A DNA stretch of 64,000 nucleotides, taken from assembly GCF_000802205.1 (NCBI RefSeq), contig NZ_CP012850.1:3126587-3190586 (forward strand). Direction: 5' to 3'. Positions 39,021-48,035 of the stretch are shown here, piece after piece. Position numbers and translations under genes: made by a program. The notes beneath the pieces are model-generated. The model did no database searches and was not told the origin of the DNA. It was given only the letters and a program-made list of their open reading frames with translations. The DNA comes from Candidatus Nitrosocosmicus oleophilus. GTDB lineage: Archaea; Thermoproteota; Nitrososphaeria; Nitrososphaerales; Nitrososphaeraceae. Position 1 is the first letter of the stretch, and each line of letters opens with the position of its first letter.

Positions 39021-39341
39021 TTGCAGATATCAGAATTATGTAAAATGATTGAAGAATCATTTCGTTCGGGAAAATATCCTTTAACACAAGAAAGTGAAAA
39101 ACAAAAATCACAACTTGTTAAAGTAATAAATAGGTCAGATTCAGAAGACATGAAAGGAGATAATATAGTCATTGAGACCAGGATCACTGATTTTTTTGTG
39201 ATGAACAATTATGTGTCAGAGATCACTCATTTACCGGGAATGATCGAAATGGATGCATTGGATTCTTTTAAAATGCTTAGTAGACGTATAGATAGGGTTA
39301 AGAACGATTTAAGTAACATCACCATAAAAAAGGGAAAGTGA
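39021..39341 (+). CDS. Hypothetical soluble protein
   Basis: A 106-residue protein without signal peptide or membrane span; helical ends (MIEESFRSGKYPLTQESEK, DALDSFKMLSRRIDRVKND) surround a beta-like centre (NIVIETRITDFFVMNNYV). Codon use and composition look real. TTG start. No family recognised; it lies about 120 nt after a secreted repeat-family gene but is probably independent. Confidence 0.5.
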   Translation: MQISELCKMIEESFRSGKYPLTQESEKQKSQLVKVINRSDSEDMKGDNIVIETRITDFFVMNNYVSEITHLPGMIEMDALDSFKMLSRRIDRVKNDLSNITIKKGK

Positions 39342-39543
39342 TAATTTCACAGCAAACCAGCAATAATTTTTATTCCTATTTTGAGAATCTTTATAAGCTT
39401 TTAATTTAGTTAAAACCTGATTTTCAGAGGTTATCAGATATTAAAAAATGTTTGAGGACTAGTCATAATACAAATAATAAAAGAAATAATATATTAGACC
39501 ACAATAGCGAGACAGATTCAAGAAAAAGTGGTATAAAAAATTC

Positions 39544-39816
39544 CTAATTAATTATGGTTTTATAATTTCTAGTTGGGGTCGCAAGTAATTCTTCGATTTC
39601 ACTATTCATCTTTAAGAAAATTAGTCCTTTTTGGGTGGTTTTATATTCCGATCCCTCTATATATTCAATTAAATCATTTTCTATAAGAACAGAGAGGTAT
39701 TCTTTAAGTTGTGCGTAGCTTAGAAAAGCTTTGTACATGATTTTAGTTTTGGTAGCGCCACCATTGGCTGCTTCAAGAATCATAGCTACGATTTCGGTGC
39801 GGCTTCTATATTTCAT
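39544..39816 (-). CDS. Winged-helix DNA-binding protein
   Basis: A 90-residue winged helix-turn-helix protein of the kind abundant in thaumarchaea: RTEIVAMILEAANGG, ATKTKIMYKAFLSYAQLKEYL (recognition helix), LIENDLIEYIEGSEYKTTQKGLIFL (wing). It should act as a transcription regulator; its target is unknown. The open frame reaches 39867, but a TATA box TTATATAC (39839-39846) is centred 26 nt before the internal ATG at 39816, so a leaderless transcript from that ATG is the better reading. Confidence 0.8.
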   Translation of the reverse strand: MKYRSRTEIVAMILEAANGGATKTKIMYKAFLSYAQLKEYLSVLIENDLIEYIEGSEYKTTQKGLIFLKMNSEIEELLATPTRNYKTIIN

Positions 39817-39867
39817 AATAATATATATAACATCACTAGTATATAACCGTCTACAAATTAGAGCCAA

Positions 39868-40209
39868 TATCGCTTACAGCCTTATGAGCACGTATGCCTA
39901 GAAAAAATAGGTGAGTAACACTTGATGTGGGTGACAAGATTCGATCCAGTTCGTCCTAATATCCACATGCTTTTGAAATTTACAAGATAATTAAAGAATC
40001 TAAATGCATAATTAATCCAATGAATGTAATGAACATTAATTAGCAATAGGTCTATAAATATCGCGGTTCATATTTTACCATAATTACATAAAATGATACT
40101 GTCAACGTGCCCTCAGTCTAAACATCAGTCATTTTTAGCAGTTTACTATCCAAATACTTTAAGATATACTAAATATAGTATAAGATTGAATGATGGAGTG
40201 AAAGTATAG
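39868..40209. other. No gene seen
   Basis: About 340 bases between the winged-helix gene and the divergent HxlR gene; promoter DNA for both. No coding signal. Confidence 0.6.
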
Positions 40210-40710
40210 TTGAGATACCCGAACGAATCCGAAAAAAGAGGGAATGACGGGGAAGAATGTATAATAAGACCTCAAGTCAAGATTGTTAACTGTCCCATCA
40301 AAACAAGTCTAGGAGTATTAGGCAAGAAGTGGACCATGCTAATAATAAGAGACATTGGTTTTCTAAAAATAAAGAGATTTAATAGAATTTTAGAATCAAT
40401 ACCAGGACTAACACCAAGAGTATTATCAATGAGGCTAAAGGAGTTAGAAAGAGAGGGTATCATAAAATGCAGGGAAGACAGAAATGATCAAGTTATAGTA
40501 TTATGGAGTTTGACTGAAAAGGGGGAAGACATCTTACCTATTTTACTTATGTTAACGGCTTTTGGGTCGAAATGGTATCCTGAATTTGTTTTTGAGGACA
40601 AAAAGCCAAGGAGATTAGACGAAGTATTTTCTCAACCCGAAACAAGACAAAGGATACTTGAATATAACAAAAGGTACAGGTTTAACCATAATGAAAGAAA
40701 CCAACAATAA
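40210..40710 (+). CDS. HxlR-family transcription regulator
   Basis: A 166-residue regulator with the HxlR winged helix: NCPIKTSLGVLGKKWTMLII with the conserved Cys and KW, FNRILESIPGLTPRVLSMRL, and the wing ELEREGIIKCREDR. HxlR proteins often sense aldehydes, quinones or redox state through the N-terminal Cys (about residue 28). The C-terminal 50 residues are longer than in most members. TTG start; GGAGTG about 12 nt upstream could be a ribosome-binding site. The target is unknown; a small secreted-protein gene follows 136 nt later. Confidence 0.87.
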   Translation: MRYPNESEKRGNDGEECIIRPQVKIVNCPIKTSLGVLGKKWTMLIIRDIGFLKIKRFNRILESIPGLTPRVLSMRLKELEREGIIKCREDRNDQVIVLWSLTEKGEDILPILLMLTAFGSKWYPEFVFEDKKPRRLDEVFSQPETRQRILEYNKRYRFNHNERNQQ

Positions 40711-40846
40711 ACCAAAAACATGATAATCGAGCAATAAAGGAGCTGATATAAACTTTTATAGTAACATAATACCGTCATCAAAATCTAATAAAAACAACTA
40801 GTAACAAGTATCCAAACTATGATATAATTAATTTCAGTTATACTTT

Positions 40847-41128
40847 ATGATTATAATGAGTAACATAACAAAAAACTATAAAGCAGGAATCTTTACAATG
40901 TTTATTGCAGCAGCCCTAATAGGTTCAGTAGTAGCCTTTGGCGATAACATGGCATATGCAGGCGGAAAAAACAAGAAATCTAATGATGCAGAACAAGCAA
41001 TTGAACAAGGACAGGCAAGCGAACAAAATGCACAATGTGTATCTGGTGACTTCTCATTAATATGTGGAAATAACGTAGACTTGCAATTACAAGCCCAATT
41101 AGGCAATTTGGCATTAGGCCAACAATAA
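40847..41128 (+). CDS. Small secreted protein, Q/N/G repeat family, with Cys pair
   Basis: A 93-residue exported protein. A signal peptide (residues 10-38, ending MAYA) is followed by one repeat unit: EQAIEQGQASEQNAQCVSGD, a second Cys (LICGNN), VDLQLQAQLGN and the end ALGQQ. Unlike the members at 37594 and 38372 it keeps the paired Cys, nine residues apart. The stop is followed at once by a run of T, as in those paralogues. The ATG at the fourth codon (MSNITKNYK) is an alternative start. Confidence 0.72.
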   Translation: MIIMSNITKNYKAGIFTMFIAAALIGSVVAFGDNMAYAGGKNKKSNDAEQAIEQGQASEQNAQCVSGDFSLICGNNVDLQLQAQLGNLALGQQ

Positions 41129-41991
41129 TCTTTTTTTTAAAACACTTTCGATTTCTGATTTTAAAAAAACCAATAACTATTAATTCTTTGAAGAACACTT
41201 GAATTGAATAACTATCATTCTTTTAACATTTACTCTAATAATAAAAGCGATTAAAAGATAATTCACAAAAATTACTCGATTTTATGATCCCCCGATCATT
41301 ATAATTTATATCTAGAAACGGTTAAATTTAGAATCATTTCAACGATTCCATTATTTTTTGAAAAATTAATTAGTTCTCGATTTTGAACCTAACCAATTGA
41401 ATCGTTGTCAGGAATAATTTTAAAACAGAGTATTCAAATAAAGAACAAAGAGAATTGACCAGGATAGTTCAATTAACATCAAAACTAAAACACGGGTGTG
41501 CTATTAGATAGAAATAGGTTAGATATACTATATAAATTGCAGCTCAATCGGCTCATTGGCGAACGTAACTTAAGACTTGATTAGTTACAGGAAGCTTAGT
41601 TCTACATATTCATTTTAAAAGATAATTGGGATAATTAGAACCTTGAATACCCTAGGATTAGATAAAGTTACAATACGATTATATTTTTTTCGTGTTTTCT
41701 GAAAAAGAATCGATTAATCCTTGACACTAAACAGAGTATGAAGTAAAATATCAAATCAAAAAATCGGTTCAAAAGCAATATCATATACTACATGGAGTTA
41801 CTGATTTTTGAATCTTGTTACCTATTATTGCTTTTTTATGTATTTGTAACCATCTAACATCAAATTTAATCTTCGGCTTCAATGTTTTGAATTATCATAC
41901 TAAATGAAAGTTAGTGTATAAGAACTATTATTTTTTGATCCATTTGTATATTTGGCGGAAACTCTGTCCTGAGGATCCTATGGTGAATCTT
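41129..41991. other. No gene seen
   Basis: About 860 bases, AT-rich. A T-run directly after 41128 probably ends transcription. No coding frame, RNA or repeat is supported. Confidence 0.6.
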
Positions 41992-42783
41992 TCAAGCAAC
42001 CTCGTATTCCATGTTCTGTCCTAGGAGTTTTCCTGAATAAGCAAAATCGTTCTTCATGATCGAATCAACATAATTGGAAAATATAGAACCGTCTATACAT
42101 GAACCATGCATAGGATAAATCATCTTGGGCTTTAATTTCTCTAATCTTTTGCTGGTTATTCTTACTGGCTTTTCGCTCGCAAAGATTCCGACCGCCTGAT
42201 AAAGAGCAATCATAGAATCGGACAGATCCTCTGAGATAACAGGTTTGTTGAACCCTGGTTGTATAAATAAATCCGAGGTAAAAAGTGACTTTGAATTCTC
42301 TTCAAATATCATCATACTGTCCCAATGATGTACATGAGGAGTCATAATAAACCTCAGTGTTGCTTTTCCTATATTCAATTTTTCATTGTCCCAGAACGAA
42401 ATGTGATCTAAAGGAACGTTATTCCAACCAGTTAAGTTTAATTTGGAACTGAGATCGCTGCATACTAATCTTGCACCTGGACTGTTTAGAAACTCCATAC
42501 CACCCCATTCATCACTCTCAAAGTGCAGAAAAGCTACATAGATTAATTTTTCCAATCCGATTACTTCCTTAACTTTCGCCTCAATCTTTTCATACATCCC
42601 TACCGGACCTGTGTGAATCAAGATAGGTTTTTCGTCATCAATCAAAAGTTGATTAAAGGTAATTCCGTAGGTGTCATCAAATCCACAGATTCTGTAAATT
42701 CCATCATTTATTTCAGAAAGGGAGACATCAATTTTGCTTGGATTAATATTTTTGCTTACTTCAGGCATATTTGCTAGTATCAA
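41992..42783 (-). CDS. Metallo-beta-lactamase-fold di-iron-type protein
   Basis: A 263-residue MBL-fold protein of the flavodiiron/ODP branch: the metal ligands HFESD (His87, Glu89, Asp91), HVHHWDSM near 150-157, SDLF with Asp171 and MHGSC near the C-terminus are all present. In this branch the HxExD motif binds a di-iron centre that reacts with oxygen or nitric oxide. The protein lacks the flavodoxin domain of FprA, so it must use a separate electron donor or act as a sensor. Cytosolic; ATG start; single gene. Confidence 0.82.
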   Translation of the reverse strand: MILANMPEVSKNINPSKIDVSLSEINDGIYRICGFDDTYGITFNQLLIDDEKPILIHTGPVGMYEKIEAKVKEVIGLEKLIYVAFLHFESDEWGGMEFLNSPGARLVCSDLSSKLNLTGWNNVPLDHISFWDNEKLNIGKATLRFIMTPHVHHWDSMMIFEENSKSLFTSDLFIQPGFNKPVISEDLSDSMIALYQAVGIFASEKPVRITSKRLEKLKPKMIYPMHGSCIDGSIFSNYVDSIMKNDFAYSGKLLGQNMEYEVA

Positions 42784-43118
42784 ATCAAAGAAATAAATAT
42801 TTTCGAATCCTTATCTTGCCAATAACCTATATCAATATATCAAATGAAAAAATAGAGAATTTTGGTCAAGGAGCGAAGTAATTAAAACGCAAAATATCTA
42901 ATTTTTTAGTATTCTTAGTGTTACCTTAAGATTGGGAATCTAATTCATTTGATCGGAAGACGACATCATGAAAACGCTCCAAAAAAAGTAGGATGAGAAA
43001 AAATCTTTGTCTGTAATTATTAATTGGAGAAACATTAAACTCAATTTAGAAAGATCATGATCAAGTTCTTTCGCACCATAACAGGGTATTTAGAAATTAT
43101 TTGATGCTGATGCTGACA
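42784..43118. other. No gene seen
   Basis: About 335 bases, nothing supportable. Confidence 0.6.
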
Positions 43119-43591
43119 TCATTTTAAGGCTTGCAACATATCCTTTTTTCCTGTAAAAAGTTCACGATTCATGATATTCCATTCAACTGAAAATCTACCA
43201 GGTTCTGTCAATGTCAAGGAAATAGAAATAGCCATGAATCGAATAGGTATGGACAACAAACCCAATTCATTAGCCTCAGGAAGAACCACTACATTAGAGG
43301 TATTAACTATTATGAATGCAGAGATCATTTCTATTGCAAACAAGAGTGCAACAATTCTGGTCATTAGTCCAAGAATTAGAAATAGGCCACCTATTACCTC
43401 AAGAAGACCCCTATTAGCAGAGCCAACTCTGTAGGAAGTCCAATCATGTTGAAATAACCCTGTACATGAGATAGATGGATAAGTTTTGGCCATCCGTTCG
43501 TAATAAATAAAGTTCCGAGCACAACTCTTAGTATTGGCGGTCCGATAGTCATTAAAATGCGGCTATCACCAATATCTACAATGCCTACCAA
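43119..43591 (-). pseudogene. DoxX-family membrane protein, frameshifted
   Basis: Two overlapping frames make one DoxX protein. The N-terminal frame (43394-43591) gives ILRVVLGTLFITNGWPKLIH and ends LALLIGVFLR; the other frame (43119 on) continues LLEVIGGLFLILGLMTRIVA and two more spans. Removing one base from the four-G run (C at 43408-43411 on the plus strand) joins them as LALLIGLLEVIGGLF, the expected sequence. DoxX proteins are four-span membrane proteins linked to quinone or sulfur redox. A homopolymer error in the assembly or slippage variation is possible. Confidence 0.85.
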
Positions 43592-43771
43592 TAGACAAAT
43601 GTCACTTTAGCAAGAAATTAGAAAAATTAACATTGTTATGAGAGTAAGATGATGAATATTCAAACCTATGGATGCTTCGGCTATAACCTGATCAATAATT
43701 TCATCTACTATCATGTGAAAGAATAGTCACAATGTGTACAAAAATAGATAAGGGAACAAAAGTAGATTGGT

Positions 43772-44149
43772 CTATTTTTTTATGGCCTCGTATAATCCAA
43801 ACATGTTATTTTCTGTATCTAGAAATACTATTATGAATCCCATGTCAGGAATTTCGGTTTTTGGCATTATTACTTTTCCCCCTGCTTCTTCAATTCTGGA
43901 TGCGTAGTCATCAACAGATGGCACAGTAATGTAATTTGTAGCAGAATGTTCTGGAGCTTGACGTTTCATTAATCCGCCTCCAATACCTTTATTCCCATTT
44001 TCGTCTTTAGTTTCAAAAAACCAATAATCTTTAGAAGAGTCTTCAGGATTGCTTAATTTTTGCGTTGACCAATCAAACACTCCCTTGTAAAATTTTATTG
44101 CCCTTTCTACATCATCTGCGGGGATTTCAAAATGTTGAACGGTAGGCAT
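43772..44149 (-). CDS. VOC-family (glyoxalase/bleomycin resistance-like) protein
   Basis: A 125-residue single-module VOC protein: VQHFEIPADDVERAIKFYKG at the start, GGGLMKR in the middle and PDMGFIIVFLDTENNMFGLYE at the end, including the metal-site His and Glu positions usual in the family. It may be a small-molecule isomerase, dioxygenase-like or binding protein; the substrate is unknown. The frame starts at 44164, but GGAG lies 8 nt before the ATG at 44149, which fixes the start at MPTVQHF. Confidence 0.87.
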   Translation of the reverse strand: MPTVQHFEIPADDVERAIKFYKGVFDWSTQKLSNPEDSSKDYWFFETKDENGNKGIGGGLMKRQAPEHSATNYITVPSVDDYASRIEEAGGKVIMPKTEIPDMGFIIVFLDTENNMFGLYEAIKK

Positions 44150-44365
44150 TTCAAACAACTCCAAATATTGAAACTATTATTTTACTCATTGTCTTTAATA
44201 CAGAATACTATTTAAAAGGAAAATGGTAAAAAAAACTTTGGTACAATGGGTATTCTTTTAAACAATAATGACGGCAATCAGAGTTCTAAGATTACGAAAA
44301 GCTCAAAAATATGGTTGTAACAATTACTGATAATGTTGGAGATAACAGGAAAAAAATAGAGTTAT

Positions 44366-44638
44366 TTATTGTCCGTATATATTATGGCCAAGATTTTCAC
44401 TGGCTGTTGCGTCTCCAGAGTTACAAGAATCAATGATACTTGCATTGGGTGAATAGCACTGTGCACCTTGTATGGATCTTTGTGTGTTTCCTAAGGATTG
44501 ATCAGTAGTACTACTACCACCTAAATCAAAACCCAAAAAGGCAAATGATAAATTATTGGTAGAAAGTGATACTGAAACCACCAGCAAGAGAGCAATAGAA
44601 GCTAGGACTATTGTATTCTTAAAAGGCTTTTTATGCAT
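44366..44638 (-). CDS. Small secreted protein, Q/N/G repeat family, Cys pair
   Basis: A 90-residue exported protein. A signal peptide (residues 8-33) is followed by LGGSSTTDQSLGNTQRSIQG, AQCYSP, a second Cys (DSCNSG) and an end with ENLGHNIYGQ. The order Q-segment, paired Cys, N/G segment and final GQ matches the repeat family at 22789, 37594, 38372 and 40847, but it is the most divergent intact member. A T-rich run follows the stop. ATG start. Confidence 0.65.
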   Translation of the reverse strand: MHKKPFKNTIVLASIALLLVVSVSLSTNNLSFAFLGFDLGGSSTTDQSLGNTQRSIQGAQCYSPNASIIDSCNSGDATASENLGHNIYGQ

Positions 44639-45167
44639 TAATATTACAATAACGTTAAGCTATATCGAGATTGTTTTACTTAAAACTGAATTCATATTAC
44701 TATTATTTTGTCTTGTAATTTAATAGAGATTTTTGGTCGATAAGAAATTTTCACAGCCTGGCTGAGCATCATATTTTTAGACAGGTATGTAACTGTACAT
44801 CTATTTTGCAGCCATTCTGTAAATCGAAAGTCCTAGTTATCAAATACGTGTGATTCTAAACTTGAATAGAATTATCAATTAATTCGATCTTTGAGTTAAA
44901 TGGTTATGAATGAATTGGCTTCATAATCAACCTGTTTGAAATGTTATTAATTCATTCTTTTTTAGTAAACCACAAGCCACAATAGCATAATTCCGTTTTT
45001 CTTGCCTTATCGACACAAATAGATCCATCAATCCTAGCGGTTTCTGAATAATGATCATTACAAATTATTTTTTGACTTTATACAAATATTTCACCTTTTC
45101 GGCTAAAATGTACACTGTCCCTATTACTGCTTTGTCCACATTGCAATTTTATTCGTATTCTTTTGCA
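44639..45167. other. No gene called
   Basis: About 530 bases; an open frame at 45051-45257 overlaps the next gene on the other strand and is not supported. Confidence 0.55.
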
Positions 45168-45476
45168 TCAAATAGGTTTACTCTTTATGTGTCTTCTAAT
45201 CCTCATCCAAGCTTGCTTAGTTTTATAATCCATAGGACGTATATTTGGTTCCTTTAACTTTCCATATCGCTCAAATTCTCCAGCAAATGCTGTTTGTAAC
45301 CTGTTTAGAACCTCGTTCCTATCAGTCCCCACAATTACGGATTCAGTTGTATTTATACCAAAATCATATAGGATTTCTTTGGCAGCAATCTTGATTATCC
45401 CTAAAGGAATATCAATTGGAATAAGATTAAATTCATAGCCATCAACGGGGTCAGGTTGGAATAAGAATTTTGACAC
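45168..45476 (-). CDS. Hypothetical soluble protein
   Basis: A 102-residue protein: a Pro-rich start (FQPDPVDGYEFNLIPID), a hydrophobic helix (GIIKIAAKEILYDFGI), TESVIVGTDRNEVLNRLQ and a basic tail (QAWMRIRRHIKSKPI). No signal peptide, no metal motif. The balanced composition suggests a real gene; family unknown. The start is GTG. Confidence 0.5.
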   Translation of the reverse strand: MSKFLFQPDPVDGYEFNLIPIDIPLGIIKIAAKEILYDFGINTTESVIVGTDRNEVLNRLQTAFAGEFERYGKLKEPNIRPMDYKTKQAWMRIRRHIKSKPI

Positions 45477-45559
45477 AGTTGTAAATCTTCGAACCTAATG
45501 GATATTAAGATATTTAGTAATAGTTCGTGGATTGAAATTATTAGACAAACAAAAAGGAG

Positions 45560-46261
45560 TTAAGGGTTGTCGAAGCAAAATGCAAAAGCCTGAAACCTCA
45601 TCGTGTCACCAGTATTGCCTTGTGCATCCACCCTGAATGTATCTCCGCTCGGAGGTATTTGTTCACGGATCTGTTTAATGGAGCCAGGATTATTTGCATT
45701 AGCTACAGAATGAAATCCAGAAATTAGACTATCACCTGTGTTGCATTAAGCATCAGATGGTGCAGTATTTGGTGAAATCACTACAACAAGATTCCCATTA
45801 ACCGTATAGATTTTACCTCCAACAGATTGGAGTCCGGCTGCTCCTGTTGCTCCAGTTTCACCTTTTGGCCCTTGTGATCCTACCGCACCTGTTGCTCCAG
45901 TTTCACCTTTTGGCCCTTGTGATCCTACCGCACCTGTTGCTCCAGTTTCACCTTTTGGCCCTTGTGATCCTATTGGTCCAATGAAACCTTGTGGGCCCTG
46001 AGCCCCATCTGGTTCCATAGGTCCAGTCGCACCATCTTTACCAGGTTCACCTTGAGGTCCTGTAGTACCGGTAGCACCATCTTTACCTGGTATTCCTTGC
46101 GGACCACGTTCACCTTGTGGTCCAAGAGGTCCTTGTTCTCCCGGAACAGAGGTACCTATACTTACTGAAGATAGATTGTTATAACTTAAAGAGGTCCTTT
46201 CCCCAGACACACACATACTATTTTGATTAGTTACTTGGGAACTTGATTTGTTCTTTATTAC
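45560..46261 (-). pseudogene. Collagen-like protein with repeat-family N-terminus, truncated
   Basis: The intact frame 45746-46216 encodes 156 residues: CVSGERTSLSYNN, a collagen-like Gly-x-y region (about residues 25-125, with GAVGSQGPKGETGAT repeated as 45-bp units) and VGGKIYTVNGNLVVV. After its TAA (45746-45748) the same frame continues for 61 more codons (CNTGDSLISGFHSV to FCFDNP), the likely original C-terminal domain. Upstream the frame is open to 46261 and reads SSSQVTNQNSM, which matches the Q/N/G repeat family, but there is no start codon or signal peptide; a TAG precedes it. So it is a secreted chimera that lost its N-terminus and gained a stop. Confidence 0.75.
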
Positions 46262-46495
46262 CTAATCTTGAACTTACTAAATTCAGTAAGATTCAAAATA
46301 AAGATAGGAGGTTAGATGATCTTACCAAAAACAGTAAGAATTCTAAATATGTTCATAATCAAGGTGAAAGCAAGAAGGACACTGAGGTTTCAAAAGGCTT
46401 TAGGAACCAAGATAGACCTTCACCTTCCAGCGAGGAAGAAAATAATGAACAATTATATATAAAGAGCAGAAAGAAATTGAATAATTGTAATACAA

Positions 46496-46570
46496 GGGCC
46501 GGTGGTCTAGCCTGGTTAAGATACCGCCTTGACATGGCGGGGGTCGTTGGTTCGAATCCGACCCGGCCCA
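46496..46570 (+). tRNA. tRNA-Val (GAC)
   Basis: A full cloverleaf: acceptor GGGCCGG (46496-46502) pairs with CCGGCCC (46563-46569) with discriminator A; the anticodon stem CCGCC/GGCGG encloses loop TTGACAT, anticodon GAC (valine); the T-arm loop is TTCGAAT. No intron and no encoded CCA. A TATA-like ATATATAAA lies about 40 nt upstream. It lies between the broken collagen-like gene and a zinc-ribbon gene, and could be an integration site. Confidence 0.93.
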
Positions 46571-46800
46571 TTCGGAAATTTAGCCATTCTGAATAGATTT
46601 ATTGAGATTTTCATGACTAATTGGCGTACTAGTTGAAGGATTTGGAGAACACCTTATAATATTTACAGAATTGCTGGAATTACTATTTTTCGTAGCGCCA
46701 GTGTCTTGGACATTACTAAATTCCGTAGCGGGGGTCGAATCTTCCTTAACTGAGGATGAACTTTTGAATTGAAGAGAATTAGAATCAATGTTTGAAAATT
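46571..46800 (-). other. Ser/Asn-rich open frame without a start
   Basis: On the minus strand one frame is open for about 85 codons (SSSVKEDSTPATEFSNVQDT and on) from just inside the end of the zinc-ribbon gene to a stop at 46595. It has no start codon. It might be a frame-shifted tail of the zinc-ribbon gene or a decayed surface-protein piece. Confidence 0.25.
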
Positions 46801-47022
46801 TTAATACCGCGTTATGGTAGCTTCCCTATATTTCTCCCTCATCAAGCCCTTGCGATATGGCTTTGTTCTTAACTTATACTTACAGCATGGACAATATGAA
46901 TTTTCATCCCATTGTATGAAAAGCTCACATACGGTGCATCTTTTCTGTCCTCCCGGATATCTAGATGGGATATTGGGATTTCTTTTGACTCTGTATCTTT
47001 CGCATATTCCATTACAATTCAA
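46801..47022 (-). CDS. Conserved thaumarchaeal zinc-ribbon protein
   Basis: A 73-residue basic protein: CNGICERYRVKR, GGQKRCTVCELFIQW and CPCCKYKLRTKP. The combination of CxxxCxRY, RYPGGQKRCxxCExF and CPCC...LRTKP is, as I recall, typical of a small protein family seen across thaumarchaea, with two zinc-binding knuckles and a probable role in transcription or translation. The start is TTG. The function is not established. Confidence 0.8.
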   Translation of the reverse strand: MNCNGICERYRVKRNPNIPSRYPGGQKRCTVCELFIQWDENSYCPCCKYKLRTKPYRKGLMREKYREATITRY

Positions 47023-47730
47023 TTAACGTATTTTACGAAGAAATTTATACTTATAATCATTCTGGTACTTTTTTTTGTACAAAATATCTATTATATATTT
47101 ACATTTGGTTGTACAATGGTTCGAATTTTGGATTTGAATAGTCGCCCAATTGGTGCACCTGGCTCTAATTTGGAGTTTGTGTTCATATATTTTGGTAAAA
47201 ATGAGGTTGGTCTAACTAACTGAAATATCACCTGACCTTTTTTTTATATTACCATTGCTAGAAAAGGTAAAACACAGGGAACGGAACATATCGATCTCGA
47301 TATTAGGGATCCAAAGCAGTTCGAGCCTATTATTACTATCCCAATTCCAAATTCGAGCTATTCTGCGATTCTCTTTGTCGATACCTATAGTAGTGTTAAT
47401 TCATTCTTTTTATCATTAAATAATATTTTGAGATAATATCCTACCAACCGATCTACTATCGACAAGGCTCATCTAAGTTTCTAGAATGAGTAAAGAGGAA
47501 CAACTTTTAGTTTATCCTTTTCTACCCAATTCTAGTTATTCCTTATGTAAACCGTTCTTAGCTTTTCGTTTAGACTAAAATCTTAATGCCTATCGAAAGA
47601 GATTTGAGATCTTGTTGGTATGATTATAATGTTTTGTTGATATTGTATATTGAGATAACCAGAATGGCCAGAGAATTTTGTTGACACATTTAGAGAAGAT
47701 TATGAAAGTGAATGTATAAAACATGATTTA
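47023..47730. other. Mostly non-coding; one tiny frame
   Basis: About 700 bases with a small frame at 47116-47223, listed separately, and the unannotated N-terminal part of the truncated gene at 47731. Nothing else is supported. Confidence 0.5.
47116..47223 (+). CDS. Possible 35-residue leaderless peptide
   Basis: ATG at 47116 opens a 35-residue frame (MVRILDLNSRPIGAPGSNLE and on). A TATA-like TTATATATTT (47091-47100) is about 20 nt upstream, a spacing that fits leaderless transcription in archaea. It could also be the intact start of a gene that is now truncated. No family recognised. Confidence 0.3.
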   Translation: MVRILDLNSRPIGAPGSNLEFVFIYFGKNEVGLTN

Positions 47731-47979
47731 GTGATTTTTAGGTATTCTGGAGATCAAAGAGGAGTTTACTACCTAATGTATGGACGTAATATTGCAAGTG
47801 CTCCTCTAGTGTATTGTCCAAGTTGTGGTAAAAGGCTAGTTGAATCTCTAGAATCCTACAGGCAAGTAACCAATGTGGCTGAGCTTTCAGCTTATGAAAA
47901 ATTCACCATAGTTCAACAACGTATGGAAATTGGTGCAAATTATGATATTCTAAGAAATTTCTGTTCCTATTTCCAATAA
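47659..47979 (+). pseudogene. Zinc-ribbon protein with damaged 5' end
   Basis: The callable frame (GTG at 47731) gives 82 residues with CPSCGKRL, one half of a zinc ribbon, and a helical C-terminus. The same frame is open upstream to 47659 and reads like continuous protein (PEWPENFVDTFREDYESECI) but has no start codon; an ATG in the neighbouring frame (47664) reads MAREF before a stop, so a one-base change may have cut the gene from its start. Family unknown. Confidence 0.4.
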
Positions 47980-48035
47980 ATATCTAATTAATTCTATTAA
48001 AAAAAGAGAAGATACAACCTATCTATTAAAGGATG

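Noticed and set aside
46243-46596. 117-codon frame running through the tRNA
   Set aside because: It reads through tRNA-Val, so its second half cannot be a protein-coding gene.
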